Positions 49,401 through 59,261 of a stretch of DNA of 64,000 nt are shown here, in pieces. The stretch's first letter is position 1. The number at the start of each line of letters is the position of its first letter. Origin of the DNA: Symbiodinium microadriaticum (taxonomy: Eukaryota > Sar > Dinophyceae > Suessiales > Symbiodiniaceae); assembly GCA_001939145.1 (NCBI GenBank), contig LSRX01000421.1, forward strand, positions 378,082 through 442,081. The letters run 5' to 3'. The position numbers were made by a program, and so were the translations under genes. The notes below the pieces were generated by a model. The model worked only from the letters and a program-made list of their open reading frames with translations, was not told where the DNA came from and did no database searches.

Positions 49401-49640
49401 GAGGTCAACGCGCATCAGTCAGAGTGATAAGTACGTTTGAGGCCGTCACCTGCACACCCCAAAAATCCCCACAGCACAGCCCTCACAGCCGCCCCAAGAT
49501 GCGCCAAATTGATCAAAGCGATGACGGCGGCCTGGGCTCTTCGAGCGTCCACTGCACGCTGCTTGTGGATCTCGAAAAGCTCCGGGGTTATTCGCAGCAC
49601 CTCGTCGAGACCGCAGTTGGACTCGTCAAGTTATACTCGA
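46430..49640 (-). CDS. TBC-domain Rab GTPase-activating protein, TBC1D12/14-like
   Basis: TBC proteins stimulate GTP hydrolysis by Rab GTPases in membrane traffic, using an Arg finger and a Gln finger. Minus-strand exons in order: LRITPELFEIHKQRAVDAR (about 49600-49540); RLEDLPRTFPTLAFF (about 49230-49186), where the IxxDLxRTFP motif includes the expected Arg finger; GGPLHEDCARILE (49098-49060); AYTFFRPDIGYVQGM (from 48997), with YVQ as the Gln finger; SYLAAMLLLYLPPYESFVS (48866-48810); NLLNTPSVTW (about 48740); VDVASVVWDLFLLDGE (about 47544-47500); EVVLYCTAIAILRILEPDM (47443-47385). This matches the TBC1D12/14 pattern, including ITPELFEI ahead of the domain. Downstream helical segments (ELRKRVSDPDELLWHIAQAR, about 46800; LRIAKGEIRAIENMEFG, about 46590) probably form the C-terminus. 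Start and exact end were not determined. Confidence 0.85.
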
Positions 49641-49679
49641 CGACTACGCATGACGTGTGCTAAAGTGCATTGGCTTGAC

Positions 49680-51600
49680 TAGGGAAGCTGCATTTCCAAT
49701 TGCCACTGGCCACACAACCTGTCCCGATCAAAAAGCTTCAGAGCATGGAAATCTAGCATCTGCACGTGTCGAAGCTTGCACGCGCCGCCGCCAAAACCAA
49801 ACCACCCTGAAATGGCCCACACACCTGCACGGCTGGCCTCGCGGACGCGTGGGGGCAAGCCCTGGCGCCACAGGCGTTGCATGCGCTGCGTCGGCTCCAT
49901 GCCTCTGCTGTTGGCTCCAGGAATCCTCCAACTCTGCAGCTAAAGGGGCCTGGAACAAAGCTGGGAAGAAGCTCGTGAAGCCAAACGTCGGTGTGCTCCT
50001 GAGACAAGCTCCGGCCAACCTTGTTAATGCACCGGGAACACACAACCACATGAGTGCCCCGGCTGGATCCGCTTGCTGTCTTGAGCTGGCCACTGTCAAA
50101 TCCGGCTTACATGTGGAGCCTGCAGACGGCGCTCTCGACGTTCTTCTCGTTGTCGTCTCTGCTGCTCCTCGCCACAGACACAGAGACTGGACCTGCCACA
50201 CACGCGCGGCGCTCCTCACGCTGCTCTTGAAGAAGCCGCCTCTGCACCTGGCGATTCCGACCACAGGGAGCAGACATGAGCTCTTCGGCTTGCCCAGCCC
50301 GTGCTCTGCGCGAGCTGGGATGCAATTTTCTGAGAGCTGCACGTTGCGCTCCAAGGCACGAACCTGCGCGGAATCATGTGATGCAAGAGCAGTAAGAGCA
50401 GCGCTCGGAGAAAATGATGAGAGCTGGGGCGACAGCGAGGCTACGATGGTGCTCGGACTCCTCCTCCGCCTTTGGCGGAAGGTGGGCCGGCCTGGTCACG
50501 GTATGTCACGGTTGTCACACGTCTTATTCGGGTGGACAATTGATGTTCTGGTCCGGATGCCTCCAGGATGTCACTGAACTGCCAACACCTCGCATGTGAA
50601 CTGAGAGCTTCAAGAGATCGAGCAAGCGAAAGCGATGTGGAGTGCGAGAGACATACACGTCACACCACATCAGAATCATGTCAGGTCCTAGCCTGGTGAG
50701 TTGGCATCACAGAAGCCCAGCAAGAGATCCTCCAAAGCGTCGCTTCGCCGCTTCCCTCGTCGCTCCGCTCCTAAGCCATCGCCTCCTGCGACACATTTGG
50801 GTTCTCTGGGTCCGGCCGAGGTAGCCTCAGAAACGTTGCGAGGCACGGGGGAGTTGGAAACGTCTTCGCTTCTTAGCTGCTGGCGCTAGCTCGGCGGAGC
50901 AAACAACGAAGTGGGCACCACAGGTGAGTGCCACGACTGGCCTGCACAGCGTAATACTGCCGTTCTTCCCTCAGCTGACCTATGCTGCCGGAACGGACCT
51001 TCAAGCTACCAGCTGCAATCTAGTAGCGCCGCGCAAGCCCGGGTGGCACTTCCCAGTGCAAACTGCGTGCTTTTCGGCCATTTGGTCTACAGCCGCTACA
51101 ACGGCCGTTGTTGCACATACCGTTGCCACCGGCAGTCGGAACCGCATGCATGGCACGCGAAAAGGACTGCCGGCATAAGCTGGAACCAAGCTGTAGTGTA
51201 GACATGTGAGATGCCTCGTCTCAGCAAGAATCGAACACAGCAAGAATGAAGCCGTCTGTTGATGAGAACACAACAGAAAAACAACCCTTAGAAGCTTCCG
51301 GAGCTAGTGTCTGGCGCTTCTAGCAGCCAGAAACGTTCGGCAGTCAGACAACACACAGTCACAAATCGGGATTGGCGGTGGTTGGGCGATGGCGAAGGCA
51401 TGATGCATCTGCTGACACACTTCTGTATTCTGGGTATCGCGGAGCGAAGTGACTACTGCCGAACACAATTCAACGATTCGTGATAGTAACCTAGGAGGCT
51501 ACGGCCGGAACGACATGGGCACCCCGGTGGCAAAGCCAGATGGAAAACGGAGAGGTGCCCCAACCACACGCAAGGGACTCTGTAGCGCACAAAGTCACAC
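49680..51600. other. Possible 5' part of the TBC gene and spacer to HPT
   Basis: A minus-strand frame near 50330-50180 contains RQVQRRLLQEQREERRACV, a likely coiled coil, and may be an N-terminal exon of the TBC gene. Overlapping minus and plus frames of 200-300 codons (49657-50577) have no family resemblance. 50640-51600 shows nothing recognisable. Confidence 0.3.
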
Positions 51601-51603
51601 AGC

Positions 51604-53543
51604 TCACGCAGCCAGTGGAAGCAACAAGTAGCACAAATAGAAGATCTTCCACACAAACATGTAGAACTCGAAGACTTGCTTCGGCTTCTCAGCATCGACG
51701 AGCTTCTCCTCGCTGGGGCAAAAGATATTCACACGACCCACAGCACCTGCTTCTGGAAGCTCCGAGCTAGGTATCGATGCTTCCCCGTCGGATCCTTTCT
51801 TCGAAGGGATCTGCAAAAGAGCAGGGAAACTACGGCCAACACACCTGCCGAGATCAAGCATCTGGGCTGCCAAACAATCGACCCGAACTTGTCACGACAC
51901 AGCACTTCCGTCCACTTTGCACCGCCACGCCTCTGGCCACGGCTGTGCCAGGAACCCCAGTCGCAACGGCCAAGATGCTCGCCACACTGAAGCTTACCGA
52001 AGTGCTCAGCAGCAAAGACTTCAGGAGGAATACAGCCTGCACATCTGCTCACTCGCAGCTGTGCCAACTCCCGCTGAGTTAATTCTGAACTCGCCGAGGT
52101 CAGCACAATCCGCAAGGCCCGCGCTGGGCCCAACCGCACACTGACCGACCGGATGCTTGCTTTCTGGTCCCCAAGCACGTCGGGGACATCCTGACACACT
52201 CCCCTTGAGAAGCTGTAAAGGCACAGGGCAGACGACGATCCTTCCAAACATGTACAAGTTATACAAGCATACATCATCGTCTGCATCCCCATGGCTGCTG
52301 ACACAGGAAAGCGAAAGCGACGGTCCTTCATCAAGGCTATCACCAAGCCGAAGGCTGCAAAGAATGCTGCAGCCATTGCGCTTCGGAATGTCGACACCTG
52401 TCCTGCACGGCAGACAGCAGTGACGGGCCCATGCTGCGCAACTACCAAAGCCTGCTACACCAAGGGCATGCCCAATGTAATAGTAGAAGCCCATGTTGAC
52501 GACCACACCGCGAACAACAATGATGCCTCGCTGGGTCTTTTCTTGCAGAGCATCAGGAACACGAGCGCAAGAAATCAGGATAACCACCCAATGACCAAGC
52601 TACTCAGCGCAGCCAGAAAAGGAAAGCGCTTCAAGCGAAAGGGTGGCACTGAGTAAGCTGTGCCCAGGATTGCACTTGCGATCAAAGGGAACTGAAGCGC
52701 CATGACGCCGGCCGTCCTCAGCAAATCGTGAAGTCTACTTCGCGTGGAAAGTTGATTGCTGCCCAGCTCGAGCTAAGGCTCTCATAGGTGCATGTCACGG
52801 CCTCTGCACCGAAGAGAGAGCCAAGCACGATCAGCCATGCAGAGCCATTGGAGAGTCGTCCAGAGGGAATCGGGAGATATGGCTTGTTCCTCAGCTGCCG
52901 AAACGGTGTTCAAGCTGCAGCTTGCGCAACCGTAGCACGGCTGAGCCTGCGACTGGCGATCGATCTCGACCTAATGAGAACCAAGGTTTCGAGACGTTGC
53001 CTGCAAACTGCCGTCCGAGTTGCATCGTAGATCTGGTTGAGGCCAGTGATGTAGACCTTGGCTTCGGTGCGAGACAGCCTGTGAGATTGGTGTTCCAAGT
53101 CCCAGTCCTATCTACTTTTCATGCCAGAGTCGCATTCACGAGCATCGCCGGCACCAGTGCCCGGAGCGTCTGGATTGCGAAGGCCGGCCAGCTGATGGAA
53201 GGCAGCGGAGCCACGGCAAAGAGGTGTACCTCAAACAGCAGGAGCTCCTGCGATTCAACCGGTAGGCGAAGTGGAAAGAGACACATCAAGATACTGCAGA
53301 GTGAGATGTTCATGCTGATGGATGTTGCCGAGCAACCGTCGTGATCGAGATGACGGTCCCGATCAATGTGTGGGGGCGCGTGAAATCCTTACCGATAGCT
53401 TGCAGGCAGGCATGCAGGAAGGAGCGCCGAAAACACACCGTGGAAAACGTTAGCATTTAGGCCTACAAAGCGTTGGATCAGATCCTCTCACTGAATCTCT
53501 TCTAAGTGTCCCAGACGGTCTTTACCTTGGCCAGCAAGGCTGC
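51604..53543 (-). CDS. VTE2: Homogentisate phytyltransferase (HPT), UbiA family
   Basis: HPT is a plastid membrane prenyltransferase that joins phytyl diphosphate to homogentisate with loss of CO2, the committed tocopherol step. At least eleven exons can be joined: AALLAK (53543-53526); DFTRPHTLIGTVIS (from 53387); QTLRALVPAMLVN (to 53134); VYITGLNQIYD (53056-53024), the first prenyl-diphosphate motif; VEID (52970-52957); NKPYLPIPSGRLSNG (from 52889); ILGTAYSVPPFRLKRFP (52716-52604); VVRGVVVNMGFYYYIGHAL (52526-52461); FRSAMAAAFFAAFGLVIAL (52402-52326); DVPDVLGDQKASIRSVSVRL (52190-52107), giving the second motif KDVPDVxGD; a transmembrane exon (from 52036); and FYMFVWKIFYLCYLLLPL with a stop at 51604. 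Order and motifs match plant and cyanobacterial HPT rather than chlorophyll synthase. A transit peptide and ATG were not located, so it may be a separate gene or the tail of the VTE1-VTE4 polyprotein. Confidence 0.92.
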
Positions 53544-54329
53544 CTGAGAACTGAAGGATCTGCAAAACACTGGGATGGGTATGGATCGGGCTTTGAGTTT
53601 TGCCTAAGGGCAAAATAAGACACATCGCAACACTGCATTTCATGACCATGACACAGTCAACATGCATTCCCACCGAAAGTATTCTGCCTTTCATCCAGCA
53701 TCCCGGGCACGCACCTTCGAGTTCCTATGGGCCTTTGAGGCTATGGATTTCAATCACCCGGCTTACACTTCCCATCACTTCGCCACTGCATCGAGTACTG
53801 CAGCACTAAGACTTGCTTAGTCGTTATGTTGCATTCACCTCTGTGTCGCGTCGGCTTTCATGGTTTTGATCTGTGTAGTTGCTATTCGCGTTCCCTCTGC
53901 CGGCCGAGATGGATCCAAGGGGCAAGTCTCGAGGATTTCGTGGTCGAAGATGAGACCACCTGTGCAAAACCGAGCACCTATGCACAACACAATGTGGGGA
54001 ATTGAGGAACAACACCCGCCCCGCACCCCCTTGTTCCTGTTCAGCCAGATTAATTAATACACGGTGAGGATGGGGAAGCACAGTAGTCAGGGGCCTCAAA
54101 ACTCGTGTCTTCAACCAGCCTGCCCCAAAGCGCCACAGAGCGCCAGCCGTTTTGGCTTTGCTTTCCATACCGACAGCGCCGACGGTGCAGAAGCCGCAGC
54201 CGTACTTGCAGCAGCAATATCACCGCCTGGCAAACAGCAAGCACATGATGTCCGTGCAGCTATCCATTCTTGGATGCGACTGCTCGCCGTGTCAGTGCAA
54301 TGATGCACTGGAGATGGGGGCCACAGCAA
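53544..54329. other. Spacer or intron between VTE4 and VTE2 coding exons
   Basis: About 790 nt without a recognised exon. One minus-strand segment after a CAG|G (about 54226-54170) reads either IAAASTAAASAPSALS or, in another frame, AVILLLQVRLRLLHRRR. Either would suit a plastid-targeting linker, but the frame cannot be decided. Confidence 0.3.
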
Positions 54330-55628
54330 TCAATGGCATTCACCGCAGTCATAAGTTGTGCGAGCAATGGCCATGTCTAGTGACCAGTGGCAAATCGTGA
54401 GCTGGCCTTGCACCTTGCATCCCGTCATCAAGCCAAAGCGAACCGTTCCAGTTCGATAGCCCCGGTTCATGAGAGGCATCACCAAAGCACCGCGGAAGGT
54501 CTCCAGGCCACCTGCAAAAAGTGCAATTGGTCGACAGTGGCGACTTCGACTTCCCTGACACGGCCTCTTGCGAGCGCCCACCAACCCCGCGGCTGCAAGG
54601 CCGTCTGGATTACGGCTGACCAGAAGGGCGCAATGAACTTGGACCAGTCATCGCTTCGGATGCCTGGGTCGTGCCCTTGCCACACCCGGATCTAATGATG
54701 ATGAATGCCGGATGCAGCAAGAGCCGCCTATAGCAATTCTCTTCTACAGCGTGCTGGTCTTGTTAGTGAGTGCGAGTCCCTGGCCTGTCATGCCCAACTT
54801 CTCTGTGGCTATGTGACAGTAGTCGTCCATGCTGCACCAATCTGGCAAGTGGTACGCCTGGCTAATGCGCTTGAGGAGGCGCACCTCCTGAATTGCAGAC
54901 TGATGCTAGCACACTGATGACAATGCAGGCCCTTGCATCGGCACATCTGGGACCAGAATCCACTAAGTGGTCCTTCGACGTCAGCGCTTCGTTCGCTTCC
55001 AGATTTCGGTGCACCCAGGTGACAAGGATGATACGACCACCAGGTTTGCAAACACGGTGCATTTCACTCATAAACCTCAGTTGACTCGGATCACGACAAT
55101 CGCGAAGACGATCTGGTGCCAAGCCGCTTGGCTTTCTCCGGCATGTGCTCGCCGCTCTCGAGCGACCACACGAGGTCAAAAGAGCTGTCTGCAAAGGGCA
55201 TCTTCAGTGCATCCGCAACTTGGAAAGTGCAGTCGGGCTGTGACTTGGAGAGCGCTGTGGCTTGTGCTTGCTGCTTGGGGCTCAGAGTGATGCCGGTGAC
55301 CTTTGCACCGTACTTCTTCTGCAGGTAGCGGGAAGAGCCTCCGACTCCGCAGCCGACATCCAGGATCGCTTGTGGAGCACGGTCTGATGAGACATCTGCC
55401 CAACTCAGAACCTCCTCGATCATCCGGACTTGGGCCTCTCGGTGCTGCTTCAGAGATCTCCATGAGTTGTCCTTCGCAGACACCGCAGAATGGAATGCAA
55501 GACCACCCCATCCCGGAACATCTTATGATGCCACTGTGTCAACTGTCCTCGTAGTAGCCATGGTGCAAGTGATCCCCCCAGATCTCCACCCAAACGCCCG
55601 TTGAGGCATCGTAAAAGTCTGCAATGCC
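54330..55628 (-). CDS. VTE4: Gamma-tocopherol methyltransferase domain
   Basis: This SAM-dependent enzyme methylates gamma- (and delta-) tocopherol in the plastid. The domain starts EGIADFYDASTGVWVEIWG and continues DHLHHGYYE (exon end 55548). Exon 55471-55128 carries REAQVRMIEEVL, SAM motif I ILDVGCGVGGSSRYL, GITLSPKQQ, and DSSFDLVWSLESGEHMPEKA. Exon 55075-54973 has RVCKPGGRIILVTWVHRN. Exon 54887-54785 has LLKRISQAYHLPDWCS. Exon 54663-54565 has IRSDDWSKFIAPFWSAVI. The last exon (from 54511) has TFRGALVMPLMNRGYRTG and FGLMTGCK. All five introns have GC or GA donors and AG|G acceptors and restore the frame exactly. Reading straight on adds 27 unusual residues to a stop at 54330; alternatively a GT donor follows the AAG at 54414. 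There is no ATG of its own; see the linker entry. Confidence 0.95.
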
Positions 55629-55904
55629 CTCTTGCAGAGTCCGAGTCCTTTGCTTCTGCCGAAGTTTTGCCCTGAGCAGCAGAGCTGCTGCGAGCGCCCC
55701 GGCCGCCCCGGCCCAGAGCGCGGCTGGAGCTGGAGCTGCAGATCTTCGCGCAACGACCGCCAGATTCCCGCGACCCAAGCTGTGGCTGCGGCTGCGGCTG
55801 CGGCCGCCTCTGAATCGACTCTTGGGCTCCTGGAAGCCAACAAAAGCTACCTCTTGAGATCCTTGACTCGGTGCCGGTGCTGCCCTCGTCGATGGATCTG
55901 CGCA
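55629..55904 (-). CDS. Met-free linker joining VTE1 to VTE4, plastid-targeting-like
   Basis: This segment lies in the same open frame as the VTE1 end on one side and the VTE4 start on the other. It reads, in order: a Pro/Ala/Ser/Gln spacer; AFVGFQ (about 55847-55830); an Arg/Ser-rich stretch (SRFRGGRSRSRSHSLGRG); a hydrophobic helix ALWAGAAGALAAALLL (about 55721-55674); and a basic run RAKLRQKQRTR. Known class I plastid presequences of peridinin dinoflagellates have an F-V-A-P-like start, a transit-like region, a stop-transfer helix and Arg residues, which is the same arrangement. No ATG and no stop occur in the frame from 56078 down to 55551. An intron inside the segment cannot be excluded. 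Confidence 0.7.
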
Positions 55905-57082
55905 GTTGTAATGGCCACCGAACTCCTCAAGGCTGTACGGCAGAGACGAGTCATAAAGAGTCACTTGACAGTTCTTGTGGCTTGGCTTAGACACGAGATC
56001 TTTGCTGGTACAAGTCGAAGCTCCAGCGCTGCTTGCTTGAACGTGGCGTACTCTGCGACCCGCTTCTGTCGAGCCTCCTCAGCTCTCGGCACATTGCGGA
56101 CTCTGCGCGCTACAATCGTCATCACAATCACAGAAGCAGTCGCAGCACCTGCAGAGGCAAGCGGCCCACAGTCGAACGACCGCAGTCGCCGTGTGAGTTT
56201 CCGTGCTCCCCGGAGTTCGGCTAAACCCTTTGGCAGTTGGCACAAAGATGTTCTCCGAGAAACCTGGCACATGCTTGCTTGCAGAAACAATCTCCGGTAT
56301 GCCATATGACCTATGGCCAATGCCGGAACTTGCAAAGCGGTTGTCAACTAGCTGTTCGTTGCGGGCCGCTGCTCACCGGGGCCGAAATCATGAGCTCCAG
56401 CCGGCGACCCCGCGATCTAGCTATCAGGGAGAACGTGCCATTGCAGCCATCCACCTGGGGCAAATGTAAACAAGAAGTGCAGAAAGCCAAGCTGCAAAAG
56501 CAATAACACCTCACTGGCTAGCAGGTGGTATGGCCCCTCACCCTGAAGAAGCAAACACAGGCCACACTCTGGACAGAAAATAGGCATGTGATGCGATGAA
56601 GCCTCATCACGAAATCCGTGCCCATCGATGGTCCGGAAGGTCCACTGACGATGTTTGGAGCGGAACGCTAGGATGTATTGGTTCGTGGTCAGACCCGATA
56701 TGGTAAACCTTCGCGTTCACGATACATCTGAAAACGAGTCTGCAAACTTTGAAGCTCTCGTGCTACATGCCACGGAGTGGCAGCAAACAGCTTTCAAACC
56801 CAAGAAGCTTGCCACCCGTCAAGACAAGCTGAGTTGTTCCTCCGTCTGCGATGCCCTGTGACCAGACGAAGGCTGATGGAAATCGCTTTCCGTAGTTCAT
56901 CTCCTGTGAGCAACATCGCAACGAATCCGCAAAGCAAGGGCACTTCCGTCTGAACAATTCGGAGCCTGGTGAGCGAAACCTTGGCCTTGCAGGCCGTTCA
57001 GCTCATAGTCTGTGGGTGACGCCAGCGTTTCCACGAAGTAGTGTGTTGGCCTCTGACCAAAACGACCGTTCGGATGAGTCAA
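55905..57082 (-). CDS. VTE1: Tocopherol cyclase (C-terminal half recognised)
   Basis: Tocopherol cyclase closes the chromanol ring of 2,3-dimethyl-6-phytylbenzoquinol in plastoglobules. Recognised minus exons: a probable one ending ASPTDYELNGLQ (about 57020); EMNYGKRFPSAFVWSQG then TTQLVLTGGK (56903-56809), matching the family motif E-x-N-[WY]-G-x-x-F-P-x-x-[FW]-x-W-x-Q; FTISGLTTNQYILAF then RQWTFRTIDGHGFRDE (from 56708); FSENIFVPTAKGFSRTPG then THTATAVVRLW (56263 to about 56166); and NCQVTLYDSSLPYSLEEFGG (near 55973-55914), which aligns with the family's C-terminal strand ending in E-x-G-G. The intron 56808-56709 is GC-AG. The N-terminal half (the GYHWDG and FFEGWY region) was not found. The last segment reads on into the linker and VTE4 without a stop. 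Confidence 0.78.
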
Positions 57083-57659
57083 AGTTGAGCGGGAGCGCAG
57101 TTTCTGTCAGTTTCGACCGGCCACGGCTGAAAAGTGCGTGAACTGTGATGTGCTGTGCACTGTTAAGTACATGGGAATACGTAGGAAAATCAGCAGCTAG
57201 CAGTTTTCAAGACCAACTCGCTCCTGCAAAACCAACTTTCGTGAGATCAGAGACCCGATAACGGCCATCACTACAGGTTCTGCTTCGCATGCCCAACCTA
57301 CATATACCTTGGCTGGGAACCTCGAGAATTTCGTGTCGTCCGTGAGCTGGCTCACTCGCAGTACGAATGGGTACCACTTTAAAGCTTCTGGCGAACAGGG
57401 AGGCAAGTTCTGCGAAGGGGCTAGGTGGGAATGGGGCTGTGCATAGCAGAACCTTCAAGTGCGGCTGGTTCGTCTTGTTTTAGTAACGCGTCCCTGCATG
57501 CTCTTGCAATGCATGACAACGGCACAGCCACAGCCTTCATTCTGCCGGTACAACGACGCAGACACGTGCGAAAGTCGGAGAGTGCAGCTTCGAACAAGTA
57601 ACCATCAAGTGTGGAAGCAATGACCGACCAAAAATGATGCTTCTAAAGTTGACTTAGAT

Positions 57660-58207
57660 CAGGCCGGGTGGCAGCATTGCTGAGGGTAGTCGCTGCACCC
57701 AGCCTTCAGGACCTTCGAGAGGTTTGTCTGCATTCCAAAGGATCCGGCCCGAGAGTTGCGCCGACAGGCGAAACCCAGAAGGGAAGCTGAAATCCTGACA
57801 GCTTGTCGTCCACACTTTCTATGCCATGCCCCCTCGACTCTCGCAGAGAAACTGGCACTGCACGGCTGAACGAATCCAAGAGACGAAGGATGAGCTGGAG
57901 CCGTTTGTCTGAAATCTCCTGAGCCCATACGGCCATACGGTGATCCCGCCTTGTCCTGTAGCCTCATACTCGCCCATGACACTCTGAAGTGAGAAAGCCA
58001 AAAACTGCATGAAAACTGGAAAGAACCTTGCCACGTAACACAGCCTCGTTCTCTCTGGCCGACTCGGTGCACTTGCACTTTCCGGAGGGACGCGAGTTTG
58101 GAGCTGTGGGTCTGCGTGGGTCTAGCACTCTCTTTGGCTCCTGGAAAGAAGGCCATCAGACTGCCGACAAAGGCTCCCGAGAGGCAGAGTCCAGGAGTTG
58201 CTGCCAT
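57660..58207 (-). CDS. Candidate exons, possibly the N-terminus of the tocopherol protein
   Basis: An ATG at 58207 opens MAATPGLCLSGAFVGSLMAF then FPGAKESARPTQTHSSKLAS: a hydrophobic start with AFVG followed by a Ser/Thr/Lys-rich stretch, like a bipartite plastid presequence. Two further coding-looking segments follow, FLAFSLQSVMGEYEATG (about 58005-57955, after a CAG) and EISDKRLQLILRLLDSF then RAVPVSLRESRG (about 57920-57830, after CTCAG|G). They do not resemble known cyclase sequence. They could be the start of the VTE1-VTE4 gene or a separate small gene. Confidence 0.4.
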
Positions 58208-58555
58208 GGTAGCGATGTGTCAGCTCAAGGGATGGCACATCCGCATTGTGCATCAACGCCTGGGAATTCCGTTGAATTCTTGTTCGGCTACACATGTCTA
58301 CACCGAAGTAAGGGGGACATGCCAGAGCGACCTGTGCTGGATCTGAAAACACCTGCCACAGTGCAGCTCACACCGGAGCAAGAGGGTGCTTATCACAGTG
58401 ACCTGCTCCACATGCTGCTCACCATCTGCTTCTGCCACTAGGACAGCGGTGTACACCTGCCAAAAATGCAATCCACCACTTCGGTGCTTGGCAAGCAGCC
58501 GACAAGGCCTCTGACCACTGCGGCTCCGTATTCTGAAAGGAGCCCAAGATCAGTG

Positions 58556-58899
58556 TCATCGTACCTCGGCAACAGCTAAGGCTGCCTCGCGGGCTGCCCA
58601 CGCAAGTCTGGCCAATGCAGCGAAGAGGCGCTGCGCCTTGAGATCGGTAATCCGCGTGCACCAGCCATTAAACCAAGGTCCATGAGAGCCCTTGCCCCGC
58701 TTGCCGGTCGAAAGCGATAGCAGACCTGCAAGGTGCCAGGGTTGCCAGGGCTCGTTAGGGATGTCTACACATGCACTTATGTGGTGACCACGAAGAAGAG
58801 CACATGTTATGTGCTGGCATGCAACACAGCAGCAGCAGCATGAAGGGCAGCGTTGCCTGAGCAGACTGTCGAGCAAGAGAGAGAGAGAGTCAGAGACAC

Positions 58900-58966
<67 letters not shown>

Positions 58967-59261
58967 CGAGAGAGAGTGAGAGAGAAGAGAGAGAGAGGGG
59001 TAGAGCAGGAGCTGTTGGGCATGCAAGCCGCATCTCCATCTGCGAACTAGGTGCCGCCATAACTCTCCGCCGCCAACCCAACTTGGCGTCCATCTGGTTT
59101 AATGCCCAGGGTGATTCGCCCGGAGTTGGCTGAGGAATTTCACGCTTTATGTGATGACCGGGACGCTGAAGTAAAAACGTTCTGATGAAATCACCAACCA
59201 TGGGTTTGCGACGGGTGCTGACTGAAGTTGGGCCGGATTCTGCCACCGGCACGGAAGCCAT
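58556..59261 (-). CDS. Short ankyrin-like gene (tentative)
   Basis: An ATG at 59261 starts MASVPVAESGPTSVSTRRKP then MVGDFIRTFLLQRPGHHI, open to the long (GA)n tract. Directly after the tract, which is a polypyrimidine run on the coding strand, CTCAG|G begins GNAALHAAAAVLHAS (about 58858), which resembles the start of an ankyrin repeat (G-x-x-A-L-H-x-A-A). A further segment WCTRITDLKAQRLFAALARL then AWAAREAALAVAEV (about 58670-58560) is helical. Only one repeat-like motif is seen, so the ankyrin call is weak. Confidence 0.4.
58870..59003. repeat. Long (GA)n dinucleotide microsatellite
   Basis: About 60 GA units with occasional CGAG or AAGAG interruptions. It falls between two candidate exons and would be intronic, read as (CT)n on the coding strand. 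Confidence 0.95.

Noticed and set aside
49657..50577. 306-codon plus-strand frame
   Set aside because: It has mixed composition and no domain, and lies opposite the probable 5' part of the TBC gene.
58556..59026. Leu/Ser-rich and Arg/Glu-rich frames at 58.6-59.0 kb
   Set aside because: They are translations of the (GA)n tract.
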